Assembly: GCF_039539445.1 (NCBI RefSeq)
Contig: NZ_BAABDD010000001.1
Coordinates: forward strand, 124,001-188,000
Reading direction: 5' to 3'
Source: Salinactinospora qingdaonensis
GTDB taxonomy: Bacteria > Actinomycetota > Actinomycetes > Streptosporangiales > Streptosporangiaceae
Length of the DNA: 64,000 nucleotides
The notes beneath the pieces were generated by a model that saw only the letters and a list, made by a program, of their open reading frames with translations, was not told the DNA's origin and did not search any database. A program made the translations under genes and the position numbers. Shown here in pieces: positions 17,248 to 25,862 of this stretch; the first letter of the stretch is position 1; every line of letters begins with the position of its first letter.

Positions 17248-17904
17248 TCAGCTTCCGACGCGGTTGGTCTCGTAGGCCCACATGGCGATCTCGACGCGGT
17301 TGCGGGCGCCCAGTTTGGTCATCAGGTTGGTGATGTGGGCCTTGACCGTGCTCAGGGAGATGTAGAGCTCGTCGGCGATCTCGCTGTTGGTGCGTCCCCG
17401 TGCCACTGTGACGAGGATCTGCTCCTCGCGCTCGGTGAGCGCCTCGACGGGTTGGGCCGGCGGTGTGGCCGGTCCGGTCTTGGCGAAGGCGGCGAGCAGG
17501 CGGGCGGTGATGCTGGGGGCGATGAGCGCGTCCCCGTCGGCTGCGGCGTGCACGGCCTGGGCGAGCAGCTCGGGGCCGGCGTCTTTGAGCAAAAAGCCGC
17601 GGGCGCCGGCCCTGAGGGCGGTGTAGACGTAGTCGTCGAGGTCGAAGGTGGTGATGACAACGACGGCGAGCGGGTCGTCGAGGGTGGGCCCGGCAAGGCG
17701 GCGGGTGGCTTCGATACCGTCGAGGTCGGGCATGCGGATGTCGAACAGGCACACGTCCGGGCGGAGGTGCCGCGCTAGCTCGACGGCGCGCCGGCCGTCG
17801 GCGGCTTGGCCGATGACCTCGATGTCGGGTTGAGCGTCGAGAATCATCGCCAGGCCGGTACGCACGATCTCCTGATCGTCGGCGACGATCACCCGAATAC
17901 TCAT
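17248..17904 (-). CDS. NarL/LuxR-family response regulator
   Basis: The 218-aa protein has a receiver domain (VIVADDQEIVR with the acidic pair at 9-10, phospho-acceptor Asp55 in LFDIRMPD, Lys in FLLKDAG) and a C-terminal LuxR helix-turn-helix (LTEREEQILVTVARGRTNSEIA ... STVKAHI). Its ATG overlaps the kinase stop as ATGA, so the two are translationally coupled. It should bind DNA when phosphorylated by the adjacent kinase; the target genes are not known, though DUF2306 directly downstream is a candidate. Confidence 0.93.
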   Translation of the reverse strand: MSIRVIVADDQEIVRTGLAMILDAQPDIEVIGQAADGRRAVELARHLRPDVCLFDIRMPDLDGIEATRRLAGPTLDDPLAVVVITTFDLDDYVYTALRAGARGFLLKDAGPELLAQAVHAAADGDALIAPSITARLLAAFAKTGPATPPAQPVEALTEREEQILVTVARGRTNSEIADELYISLSTVKAHITNLMTKLGARNRVEIAMWAYETNRVGS

Positions 17905-19049
17905 GTCGTCACCCCCGGCTCTGCGCTTCGAGGCAGTACGGCGGTCACGGTCCAGCCCCGGTCGGGGTTGGGGCCGACTTGGCAGGTGCCGCCGAGCAGG
18001 TGGGCGCGTTCAACCATGCCGAGCAGCCCGTAGCCCGGCGCCACGGTCGAACGCATGGCGCTGGTGTCGCCGTCGTCGCTGACGTGCAGGTGGACCGAGG
18101 TGTCGTCCACGACGGCGCGAACTTCGACACGGGTGGCGTGTCGGGCGTGGCGTCGAGCATTGGTGACCGCCTCCTGGGCGAGGCGGTAGACGGCGGCCCC
18201 CACGGGTGGGGTGAGGTCGTCGAGTTCGCCGACGACCGCCACGTCGACGGCCGGGCCGCCGCTGGCGGGTCTGGCAAGGTCGTGGAGATCGGCGACACCA
18301 CGGCCGGGCGCCAGGTCGGCCGGTTGGTTGCGGCGCAGGACGCGGACCATGGTGCGCATCTCGGTGAGGGTACGCGACGCCTCGGCCTCGATCACGCGCA
18401 ATGCCTCGGCCGCGGCGTCGGGCTGCGAGGCCGATATCGCCAGTCCTGCCTGGGCGCGGATCGCCATGGCTGAGACGTGGTGGGCGACGGTGTCGTGCAG
18501 ATCGCGGGCGAGCCGTTCACGTTCGAGCAGCTTGACCTGGTCCAGTTCGCGTGTCCTTGCCCCCGCCCGGAACCGGAACGCCCCGCCCAGGGCGCCGGCC
18601 AGGAACACGACGGCGACCCCACCGAGCCCGTCGGCCAGACTGTTGTAGCCCGAGAGCACCGAGAATCCGATATTGGCGAGCAGGATCGCCGCTCCGGCCA
18701 CGATCTCGGGGCCCGAGCCCCACCGAAACAACGAGTACGGCAGGAGTAGCAGGTAGGCGATCGTGTGCGTCTCGGTGAGGGCACCGTCGCTGAGCAGGGC
18801 AAGGGCGGCCGTGGTGGCGAAGGCGATCGCCACCATCAGCAGCGGCTTGGTGCGACGCCACAACAGCGTGGCCGTCAGCCCGACGGTGACGGCCACCGAC
18901 AGCAGGGGCCACGCCAGGTCGGAGCGGAGCACCCCTTCGAGCATCGCGAGCGGCACGAGTGTGCCCACGAGCGCCCAGTCCCGCCAACTCCGCGGCGGCG
19001 GGTCGGAAGGGCGGGGCTCGTCCCACACGGAGCGAAAAGGGGCGTGCAC
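17901..19049 (-). CDS. NarL-type sensor histidine kinase (HisKA_3)
   Basis: The ~382-aa kinase has four to six N-terminal membrane helices without a large extracellular loop. The dimerisation/phosphorylation motif RERLARDLHDTVAHHVSAMA follows at about residue 190, and a HATPase domain has EAVTNARRHA and GYGLLGM. GTG 19049 is taken as the start because the longer open frame runs back into the tRNA-Ala gene. No strong ribosome-binding site is visible. It pairs with the response regulator downstream. Confidence 0.9.
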   Translation of the reverse strand: MHAPFRSVWDEPRPSDPPPRSWRDWALVGTLVPLAMLEGVLRSDLAWPLLSVAVTVGLTATLLWRRTKPLLMVAIAFATTAALALLSDGALTETHTIAYLLLLPYSLFRWGSGPEIVAGAAILLANIGFSVLSGYNSLADGLGGVAVVFLAGALGGAFRFRAGARTRELDQVKLLERERLARDLHDTVAHHVSAMAIRAQAGLAISASQPDAAAEALRVIEAEASRTLTEMRTMVRVLRRNQPADLAPGRGVADLHDLARPASGGPAVDVAVVGELDDLTPPVGAAVYRLAQEAVTNARRHARHATRVEVRAVVDDTSVHLHVSDDGDTSAMRSTVAPGYGLLGMVERAHLLGGTCQVGPNPDRGWTVTAVLPRSAEPGVTT

Positions 19050-19301
19050 GCACTCATGGTACGAAGGGCCGGCCTGTTCAGTATCGGCCGAAAGTACAAG
19101 ACCCGAACTGTACGCCGGGCTACGAGCCGCACCGAGAGGCGACAACGCCCCGGATCGAGGATGACGGGACGTCACTCGACCGTCTTCGGGTAACGCGGTC
19201 TTGATGGTGCTTAACGGTGGGTCTGGGAGGACGGCAGTTGCGCCCACCCCTAGGTGGCGACATCCCGTCTCGGGGGGGGTGGGGCGCCCCAGAAGAAACG
19301 A

Positions 19302-19347
19302 CGAGACGACCCGGTGAGCGCGGTCACGCGCGAGCAGGGTCGTCTCG
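19302..19347 (-). terminator. Terminator of tRNA-Ala copy 2
   Basis: CGAGACGACCC (19302-19312) pairs with 19337-19347. On the minus strand it follows the tRNA and leads into TCGTTTCTTCT. It differs in sequence from the copy 1 terminator. Confidence 0.7.
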
Positions 19348-19355
19348 GAGGCGAG

Positions 19356-19428
<73 letters not shown>

Positions 19429-19587
19429 TGGTGGAGATCGGGCGGGTGGTGTGCCCGCCGACTCCCCGTACGATAGCGGAGTCTGCGCCGTTCGTCGAAG
19501 TGGGCGCCGGCGGGGCGGCGCGTGGCGAAGCCGGGAGCGCTCGGCGTCGCGGTTTGCTCCCGAGACGCCCTGCCGCGGGGCCGGCCG

Positions 19588-20217
19588 TCAGCGGTCGTCG
19601 CTGAGGACGCGCTCGCCAGGCAGGGTGCCGGCGTTGTGCTCCAGCAGCCGCCACCCTTCTCCGAGAGTGACGGGGCCCAGCACCGACCACGAGCAGTTGT
19701 CCAGCGGTCCCAGAATCCCGCGCTTCTCGGGGGACAGCCCCAGCATGCGGGTGATACCCGAGCGCAGCGCGGCTCCGTGGCTGACGACCACGAGGATGCC
19801 GTTCTCGGGCACGGTGGCCAGACCGCGGTCGATCGCCTCGACCACGCGCTCGCCCACTGAAGCGAGTTCCTCCCCGCCGGGGATCTCCATCCGGGTGTCC
19901 TCGTCGGGCCAGCGCTGCCGGATCTCGGTGGAGGTCAGCCCCTCCCACTCGCCGCCGTGGCGTTCCCGCAGCCCCTTGTCGTAGTGGGGGCTCAACCCCG
20001 TCTGGCGGGCCAGCATGCCCGCCGTCTCGGCGGCCCGGCTGAGGTCGGAGGCGATGATGGCGCTGGGGTGCAGGGCCGCGAGCAGGTGCGCGGCACGTTC
20101 GGCCTGAGCCACGCCCGTAGCGTCCAGGGGGATGTCGGTCTGGCCCTGGAAACGGTTCTCCAGATTCCAGGCCGTCCGGCCATGACGCCAACAGACAACA
20201 CGGCGCGTCTCGATCAC
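19588..20217 (-). CDS. Histidine phosphatase family protein (phosphoglycerate-mutase-like)
   Basis: The 209-aa protein carries the N-terminal CWRHGRTAWN catalytic motif with the phospho-accepting His, ASDLSRAAETA, ERHGGEWEGL, and VVVSHGAALR with the second His. It belongs to the CobC/phosphoglycerate mutase branch. Its location after nadD and rsfS is conserved in actinobacteria, where it is often annotated as a phosphatase acting on glucosyl-3-phosphoglycerate or other small phosphoesters. The substrate cannot be told here. Confidence 0.88.
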   Translation of the reverse strand: MIETRRVVCWRHGRTAWNLENRFQGQTDIPLDATGVAQAERAAHLLAALHPSAIIASDLSRAAETAGMLARQTGLSPHYDKGLRERHGGEWEGLTSTEIRQRWPDEDTRMEIPGGEELASVGERVVEAIDRGLATVPENGILVVVSHGAALRSGITRMLGLSPEKRGILGPLDNCSWSVLGPVTLGEGWRLLEHNAGTLPGERVLSDDR

Positions 20218-20388
20218 AGGTGGCCTCCTGACCAGGGCGGTTCATCGGCGGGGACGCCGTGGGGCGGGTGAGTCCGAGCGGGAGCCGCTCCGGTGTCCTC
20301 GGGGCCTGGCCCGGGCGCGCCGGAGGCATCCGCGGCAGGCCCCGAAGACGCAGCGGTGGGCCGCTGCTACAGCTCGAAGGTTACCCGT

Positions 20389-20784
20389 TCACTGGTCTGC
20401 GGTGCCGTCGCCGGTTCGGGCCAGCCCTGTGACAGGCAGCTCAATCTCGGGGCAGTCCTTCCACAGCCGTTCCAGGCTGTAGTAGCCGCGCTCCTCCTCA
20501 TGCTGGATGTGAACGACGATCTCGGCGTAATCGAGCAGGACCCAGCGACCGTCGCGTTCTCCCTCGCGGCGTACCGGCTTGGCGCCAGCGTCGCGCAAGC
20601 GGTCCTGGACTTCGTCGACGATGGAACGCACCTGCCGGTCGTTGGGGGCTGAGCATAGGACGAACGCATCGGTGATGATGAGCTGGTCGCTGACATCGTA
20701 GGCGACGATCTGCTGTGCGAGTTTTTCGGCCGCCGCCTCCGCGGCGATGTTCACCAGCTCGACGGTCCTGTCAGTAGCGGTCAC
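20389..20784 (-). CDS. rsfS: Ribosomal silencing factor RsfS
   Basis: The 131-aa RsfS/Iojap protein contains VLCSAPNDRQVRSIVDEVQD, a GRWVLLDYAEIVVHIQHEEERGYY-type block (residues ~72-95) and LERLWKDCP. It binds uL14 on the 50S subunit and blocks subunit joining during slow growth. GTG 20784 is the start. It lies 28 nt after nadD and is transcribed with it. Confidence 0.95.
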   Translation of the reverse strand: MTATDRTVELVNIAAEAAAEKLAQQIVAYDVSDQLIITDAFVLCSAPNDRQVRSIVDEVQDRLRDAGAKPVRREGERDGRWVLLDYAEIVVHIQHEEERGYYSLERLWKDCPEIELPVTGLARTGDGTADQ

Positions 20785-20811
20785 GGTTTTGCGGATTCCT
20801 CCCCTTTTCTC

Positions 20812-21504
20812 TCACCCGGCTTCGGGCCGCTGTGCCGACGCCTCGGCGAAGTCTTCGGTCATCGGATCGTCACGGTAAAGCCCGGTCTTGTTGATGTAGC
20901 GAACGATGCCGTCAGGCACCAGATACCAGATGGGTTCGCCCTTGCGGACCCGTTCCCGGCACTCGGTCGAGGAGATCGCCAGCGCCGGAATCTCGACGAG
21001 ACTGACCTTGCCGTCAGGGAGCCCGGTGTCGGTAAGGCGGTGCCCAGTGCGATTGCAGCCGACGAAGTGGGCGAGCTCGAACAGCTCGTCCACGTTGCGC
21101 CAGCTCAGAATAGCGCCCAGTGCGTCGGCTCCGGTGATGAAGAACAGCTCTACGTCGGACCCGTGAAACTCCCGCATTTCCCGAAGCGTGTCAATGGTGT
21201 AGGTGGGGCCGGGACGGTCGATCTCCATGCGGCTGACCCGAAACTGGGGATTCTCGGCGGTGGCGATGACGGTCATGAGGTAGCGGTGCTCGGCCGAGGT
21301 GACGGCGCTGGTGTCCTTTTGCCAGGGTTGGCCGGTGGGGACGAATACCACCTCGTCCAGGTGGAAGAGGTGTGCGACCTCACTACCGGCTACGAGGTGC
21401 CCGTGGTGAATAGGGTCGAAGGTACCGCCCATGATGCCCACTCTGCGCGGGCGTGGCCGGCCTTCCCCGGGATTCTCGGCGGCACTCCTCGCTGCGTTCG
21501 GCAC
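20812..21504 (-). CDS. nadD: Nicotinate-nucleotide adenylyltransferase
   Basis: The 230-aa protein has [15 protein letters not shown] with the HxGH nucleotidyl-transfer motif at about residues 34-37, [17 protein letters not shown], and the C-terminal [12 protein letters not shown] with [11 protein letters not shown]. It adenylates nicotinate mononucleotide in NAD synthesis. GTG 21504 has GGAG 8 nt upstream. Compared with E. coli it has ~20 extra N-terminal residues, as usual in actinobacteria. It is the first gene of nadD-rsfS-phosphatase. Confidence 0.96.
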   Translation of the reverse strand: MPNAARSAAENPGEGRPRPRRVGIMGGTFDPIHHGHLVAGSEVAHLFHLDEVVFVPTGQPWQKDTSAVTSAEHRYLMTVIATAENPQFRVSRMEIDRPGPTYTIDTLREMREFHGSDVELFFITGADALGAILSWRNVDELFELAHFVGCNRTGHRLTDTGLPDGKVSLVEIPALAISSTECRERVRKGEPIWYLVPDGIVRYINKTGLYRDDPMTEDFAEASAQRPEAG

Positions 21505-21722
21505 CCTTAAAGCTCCATTTCAGGCACGGTGTCGGGACTGGTGGATATTGGGCCTAATGCCCGAATCAACCTTCTTCCACCGTATGGCTATTCCCTCACT
21601 TACCCACCAGGCGCCCCCTACGGCTCACCAGCCCCTGCCGGCCAGCTTCCCGCGGAAAGCCACGTCATATCTCGTCGTGGTGGATCGTGGCGCGTGACAC
21701 CAGGGAGGCATAGCATGCCGAT

Positions 21723-22769
21723 ATGGCCACAATTCCCGACCGCACCCGCGTCCGACTGGAGAACATCTCATCCCGAGCCTACGAGCACCCGGCTGATCGT
21801 GGCGCGCTGGTCGCCCTGCGGTCGCTGCGCGGCTTCGACGAGGTCTTCAAACGCCTCTCGGGGCTGTTCAACGAACGGGCACTGCGGCTGATGTTCCTGG
21901 CCAGCTCGGTGAGGGTGAGCGAACGCCAGTTTCCCGACGTCTACGACTACGTCCGCGACGCCGCCTACGTCCTCGACCTGGACGAGGTGCCCGAACTCTA
22001 CATCCAGCAAAACTCCAAGCCCAACGCGATGGCCATCGGCAGCAGCCGGCCGTTCATCGTTATGACCACCGGGCTGTTCGACCTGCTCGACCCGCAGGAA
22101 CAGCGCTTCGTCGTCGGCCACGAGGTGGGCCACATCCTGTCGGGCCACGCCGTCTACCGCACGATGCTGCTGGCGCTGCTGCGGCTCGCGCTGCGCGTGG
22201 CCTGGATTCCGCTGGGCTACATCGGCCTGCGCGCGATCGTGGCCGCTCTGGAGGAGTGGTTCCGCAAGTCCGAACTGTCCTGCGACCGGGCCGGGCTGCT
22301 GGCCTCACAGGACACCGACGCCGCCAAACGGGCCCTGATGAAGCTGGCCGGCGGCTCGCGGCTGGCCGAGATGAACTCCGACGCTTTCCTGGAGCAGGCT
22401 CAAGAGTACGACCGCGGCGGCGACGCTCGCGACGGTGTCCTCAAGCTGCTTAACCTCGTGGGGCAGAGCCACCCGTTCGCGGTGATCCGGCTCTCCGAAC
22501 TCGACCACTGGGTCAAGGACGGCTCCTACCAGCGCATCCTCGACGGCGATTACCCGCGCCGCGACAGCGACGCCGGCGCCTCCATCGGCGAGGAGGCCCG
22601 CAACGCCGCCAACTCCTACAAGGAGTCCTGGAACCGCACCGAGGACCCGTTCCTGGGAACGCTGCGCGACGTGGCCGGCAGCGCGGCCGACACCGGCGGC
22701 AAGCTCTTCGACAGCGTGGCCGAACGCTGGAAGAACGCCGGCCGCCGCAACGGCAACGGCGACCGCTAG
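21723..22769 (+). CDS. M48-family membrane metalloprotease
   Basis: The 348-aa protein has the zinc motif VVGHEVGHILSGH (HExxH variant HEVGH) near residue 137, a hydrophobic pair of helices around 145-175, and the third-ligand region KSELSCDRAG near 180, as in HtpX/Oma1-like M48 peptidases. The C-terminal ~80 residues are polar. It is divergent from nadD. The start ATG 21723 has GGGAGG only at a distance (about 14 nt), so the start is moderately uncertain. It probably degrades membrane or damaged proteins. Confidence 0.88.
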   Translation: MATIPDRTRVRLENISSRAYEHPADRGALVALRSLRGFDEVFKRLSGLFNERALRLMFLASSVRVSERQFPDVYDYVRDAAYVLDLDEVPELYIQQNSKPNAMAIGSSRPFIVMTTGLFDLLDPQEQRFVVGHEVGHILSGHAVYRTMLLALLRLALRVAWIPLGYIGLRAIVAALEEWFRKSELSCDRAGLLASQDTDAAKRALMKLAGGSRLAEMNSDAFLEQAQEYDRGGDARDGVLKLLNLVGQSHPFAVIRLSELDHWVKDGSYQRILDGDYPRRDSDAGASIGEEARNAANSYKESWNRTEDPFLGTLRDVAGSAADTGGKLFDSVAERWKNAGRRNGNGDR

Positions 22770-22790
22770 CGTCGCTCCTAGGCGGTGGGA

Positions 22791-22847
22791 GTGGCCGCAT
22801 GCGGCCCGCGGCGAGACGAGGGCCGCCGGGCGGCCACATGCGGCCAC
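22791..22847. terminator. Hairpin terminator after the M48 gene
   Basis: GTGGCCGCATG (22791-22801) pairs exactly with 22837-22847, with G/C-rich sequence inside the loop that can pair further. It lies 22 nt after the M48 stop. Confidence 0.65.
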
Positions 22848-22899
22848 CCTTGGCACCGCCGTACCAGCGGACAGCAGGGGAGCCATCGGCTCCGGGGCG

Positions 22900-23065
22900 C
22901 TGGGTTCTGGTTTTCGGACGGCTGGGGTCTAGGGCCGTGGGGTGTTCGTCGTCCGCTCGTGCCTCGATCGCTGCGCGATCTCGGCAGCCTGAAGGCGGCA
23001 GCGGAGATGCTTTCCCGCTTGCGCCCACCGCCCGCTCTCGCCGTCCTTGCCAAAACAGAAGCTAG
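22900..23065 (-). repeat. MITE-like element, copy B (166 bp)
   Basis: This is a reverse-oriented match to copy C over its full length. It starts CTGGGTTCTGGTTTTCGG and ends CCAAAACAGAAGCTAG, so the ends are imperfect inverted repeats. It contains the shared core around GATCGCTGCGCGATC. The terminal CTAG (23062-23065) overlaps the stop codon of the pentapeptide-repeat gene. Confidence 0.8.
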
Positions 23066-23799
23066 GCGCTCACCCGGACCCCGATAGCGGCCAGCAGGGT
23101 GGTCGCCTGATCCGGCGAGATCGTGGCGCCGCGCAGCTCGTGGGCGCGTTCCAGGGCGATCTCCCCCAGGTCAGCATCGCGCAGGTCGGCGCCGGTGAGG
23201 TCGGTGTCTTGTAACAACGCGCCGCGGAGGCGGGAACGCACCCACACCGTGGCGCTGAGGTTGGCCTCGGCCAGCACCGCCTCGTCCATGCGCAGCCCGG
23301 TGAGCGTCTGGCCGTGCAGGTCGATGCCGTCGAGGCGGGCGAGCGTGAGGTTGGAGTCGGCGAAACGGTAGCCCACGCCCCGACAGGAGCGAAGATCGGC
23401 GCCGGTGAGCCGGCAGCCGGTGAAGGAAGCGTCGGCGAGCAGCGCCCCCGTCCACCGGGTTCCGGCCAGATCCACACCGGAGAAGACCGCGTCGGCGCAC
23501 TCGGCCTCGAGGAAGCGGGCATTGGCGGCCCTCCCCCGTTCGATCGAGGCGCCGTCGAGCAGGGCGCCGTCGAAGCGGGCCTCGCTGAGGTCGCAATCGG
23601 CGAAGACCACGCCGGCGAGGTGGGTGCGGGAGAGGTCGGCCCCGGCGAACACGCACTCGCGCAGGACGCGCGGCGGCAGCGCGGGCTCGTCGCGCAGCAG
23701 TGTCCGCAGGTCACACCCGGTGAAGTCGGCGCCGCGCAGTTCCCCGCCGGTGCGCAGGATCTCCTCGGCGGTGCTGTCGGAGGAGGCCGATGTGGTCAT
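23062..23799 (-). CDS. Pentapeptide-repeat protein
   Basis: The 245-aa protein is almost entirely A(D/N)LxG-type pentapeptides (GADFTGCDL, DLSEARFDG, DLTGADLRDADLG and others), predicted to form a right-handed quadrilateral beta-helix. Members include the DNA-mimic MfpA/Qnr proteins, but nothing here proves a gyrase role. The last residues of the frame lie at the end of MITE copy B, whose CTAG supplies or preserves the stop TAG. ATG 23799 starts the frame. It is convergent to the M48 gene and sits between two oppositely oriented MITE copies. Confidence 0.88.
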   Translation of the reverse strand: MTTSASSDSTAEEILRTGGELRGADFTGCDLRTLLRDEPALPPRVLRECVFAGADLSRTHLAGVVFADCDLSEARFDGALLDGASIERGRAANARFLEAECADAVFSGVDLAGTRWTGALLADASFTGCRLTGADLRSCRGVGYRFADSNLTLARLDGIDLHGQTLTGLRMDEAVLAEANLSATVWVRSRLRGALLQDTDLTGADLRDADLGEIALERAHELRGATISPDQATTLLAAIGVRVSA

Positions 23800-24027
23800 G
23801 AAACAGGACCGCCTTTCGCTCGGGAGGACAGTGTCTTCTTCACCAGTGTCGCGCCCGGCGGTGACGATAAGGATTCCGTGGCGCGACCGGCCGTACGGCT
23901 TCGGTCACGGCGGCACCGCCTCGGCGGAGCCACCGGGCCGCACGACGTGGCAGACCTCGGGGCAGCCGGGCGAGGTGCCGGTAGATGGCCGGGCGCGTCG
24001 GGACGAGAGCACGGTTTCGTCGGTTTT

Positions 24028-24074
24028 CGCCCGCGAGCCTCGACGGTTTTCACCACCGTCGAGGCTCGCGGGCG
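24028..24074. terminator. Perfect 20-bp hairpin, probable displaced proA terminator
   Basis: Arms 24028-24047 and 24055-24074 are exactly complementary over 20 bp, with loop TTTCACC. It is the strongest stem in the region. It lies 214 nt beyond the proA stop, with MITE copy C in between, and ahead of the pentapeptide gene on the same strand. Confidence 0.75.
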
Positions 24075-24122
24075 CCGCCCTTGGCGGCGGGGTGGCCGCC
24101 GGGGGGCGGCGGAACGGCCGGG

Positions 24123-24291
24123 CTAGGTTCTGTTTTTGAAAAGAGCGGCGAGGGCCTGCGGTGGGCGCACGCGGGTGAGCGCGTCCGCTGTCGCCTCCAG
24201 GCTGCCGAGATCGCGCAGCGATCGAGGCACGAGCGAACGAAGAACACCCCCACAGCCCCACACCCCAGCCGTGCGAAAAACAACAACCTAG
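24123..24291 (+). repeat. MITE-like element, copy C (169 bp)
   Basis: It starts CTAGGTTCTGTTTTTG and ends CGAAAAACAACAACCTAG. The ends are imperfect terminal inverted repeats of ~15 bp, each within CTAG, consistent with a TA target duplication. The central palindrome GATCGCGCAGCGATC is shared with copy B. The right-hand CTAG overlaps the proA stop codon. Confidence 0.82.
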
Positions 24292-25559
24292 TCGCGCACG
24301 TGGCCGTCGCCGGTGACGACATACTTGGTGGAGGTCATCTCCGGCAGCCCCATCGGGCCGCGGGCGTGCAGCTTCTGGTTGGAGATGCCGATCTCGGCAC
24401 CGAAGCCGAACTGGCCGCCGTCGGTGAAGCGGGTGGAGGCGTTGACCATCACCGCGGCGGAGTCCACCAGCGACACGAAGCGCCGCGCCGCCGACTGGGA
24501 GTCGGTGACGATGGCCTCGGTGTGGGAGGTGGAGTACTGCCGGATGTGGTTGACCGCCTCATCCAGGGAGTCGACGACGCGCACCGCGAGGTCCATCGAC
24601 AGGTACTCGGTGGCCCAGTCGGCCTCGGTGGCCGGGACGACGGTGTCGTCGATGGCGTGCACCCGGTCGTCGCCGTGCAGGGTGACGCCGAGGTCGCGCA
24701 GTTCGCGCAGCACCCGCGGCAGGAAGCGCTGCGCGACGGCGGAGTGGACTAGCAGCGTCTCGGCGGCGTTGCACACCGACACCCGCTGGGCCTTGGAGTT
24801 GACCGTGATGGCCACGGCCTTGTCCACATCGGCGGCGGCGTCGACATAGACGTGGCAGTTGCCCTCGCCGGTCTCGATCACCGGAACGGTGGACTCGCGC
24901 ACCACGGTCTGGATGAGCGAAGCACCACCGCGCGGGATCAGCACGTCGACGAAGTCGCGCGCCCGCATCAACTGCTGCGCCGACTCGCGGCCGGTGCCGG
25001 GCACGAGCTGGATCGCGTCGGCGGGCACGTGCGTGTCCTCCCAGACCTGAGCCAGGGCTTTGCCCATGACCCCCACCAGGCAGGTGTTGGAGGAGTAGGC
25101 CGAGGAGGAGCCGCGCAACAGCGCCGCGTTGCCACTCTTGAGGCACAGTGCGGCGGCGTCGACCGTGACGTTGGGGCGGCCCTCGTAGATGATGCCGATG
25201 ACACCGAGCGGGACCCGGACCTGGCGCAGCTCCAGACCGTTGGGCAGGCTGCTGCCGCGCACGACCTCGCCCACCGGGTCGGGCAGTTCGGCGATCTCGC
25301 GGACGGCGTCGGCGATGGATTCGATGCGCTGCGGGGTGAGGGTCAGCCGGTCGATCATCGCCTCGGGCTGGCCGGCCTCGCGGGCGCGGGTGACGTCCTC
25401 GGCGTTGGCCTCGACGATAGCCTCGGTGTTCTTGACCAGGGCCTCGGCGATGGCGATCAGCGCGGTGTCCTTGGCGGCGCGGCTGAGCGGCGCGAGTTCG
25501 GCCGCAGCCTCCCGCGCCAACCCCGCGACCTCGCGGAACTCCCGCTCGGTGTCGGTCAT
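24288..25559 (-). CDS. proA: Gamma-glutamyl phosphate reductase
   Basis: The 423-aa ProA protein contains [33 protein letters not shown] and the catalytic Cys in [11 protein letters not shown] near residue 255. It also has the C-terminal [14 protein letters not shown]. It reduces gamma-glutamyl phosphate to glutamate semialdehyde in proline synthesis. ATG 25559 is the start. The stop codon coincides with the CTAG end of MITE copy C. proB, usually adjacent, is 4 kb away because of an inserted segment. Confidence 0.96.
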   Translation of the reverse strand: MTDTEREFREVAGLAREAAAELAPLSRAAKDTALIAIAEALVKNTEAIVEANAEDVTRAREAGQPEAMIDRLTLTPQRIESIADAVREIAELPDPVGEVVRGSSLPNGLELRQVRVPLGVIGIIYEGRPNVTVDAAALCLKSGNAALLRGSSSAYSSNTCLVGVMGKALAQVWEDTHVPADAIQLVPGTGRESAQQLMRARDFVDVLIPRGGASLIQTVVRESTVPVIETGEGNCHVYVDAAADVDKAVAITVNSKAQRVSVCNAAETLLVHSAVAQRFLPRVLRELRDLGVTLHGDDRVHAIDDTVVPATEADWATEYLSMDLAVRVVDSLDEAVNHIRQYSTSHTEAIVTDSQSAARRFVSLVDSAAVMVNASTRFTDGGQFGFGAEIGISNQKLHARGPMGLPEMTSTKYVVTGDGHVRD

Positions 25560-25601
25560 GGTGGTCTCTTCGCTCTCAGGGTGCGGGTATTACATCCAGG
25601 T

Positions 25602-25856
25602 TTACCAGGTGCCGAAGGCGTCGCGCCGGAGCGCGCGCACGAACGCCGCCCACTCCTCGGCCGCGAACGCCAGATGCCCGAACTCCGGGTTCTTGGAGTC
25701 ACGCACCGCCGCCCCGGCCGACAGATCGGCGACCTCGACACAGTTGTCGTGCGAGGTGGAGTAGGAAGACTTACGGAAGGCAGGGAGGATGTCGGCGACC
25801 TCCACACAGTTGTCGAAGGAGTTCGAGTAGGACGACTTATAAAAGTGCAGGGTCAT
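25602..25856 (-). CDS. DUF397 protein with a duplicated motif
   Basis: The 84-aa protein carries two DUF397 signatures in tandem: FYKSSYSNSFDNCVEVAD (about 5-22) and FRKSSYSTSHDNCVEVAD (about 27-44), then VRDSKNPEFGHLAF and a C-terminal AFV. DUF397 proteins are small partners of XRE/DUF5753 regulators in actinomycete development (WhiJ-type loci). It starts 6 nt after the XRE gene stop, so the two form an operon. The motif duplication within one protein is noteworthy. Confidence 0.88.
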   Translation of the reverse strand: MTLHFYKSSYSNSFDNCVEVADILPAFRKSSYSTSHDNCVEVADLSAGAAVRDSKNPEFGHLAFAAEEWAAFVRALRRDAFGTW

Positions 25857-25862
25857 GGGGAT

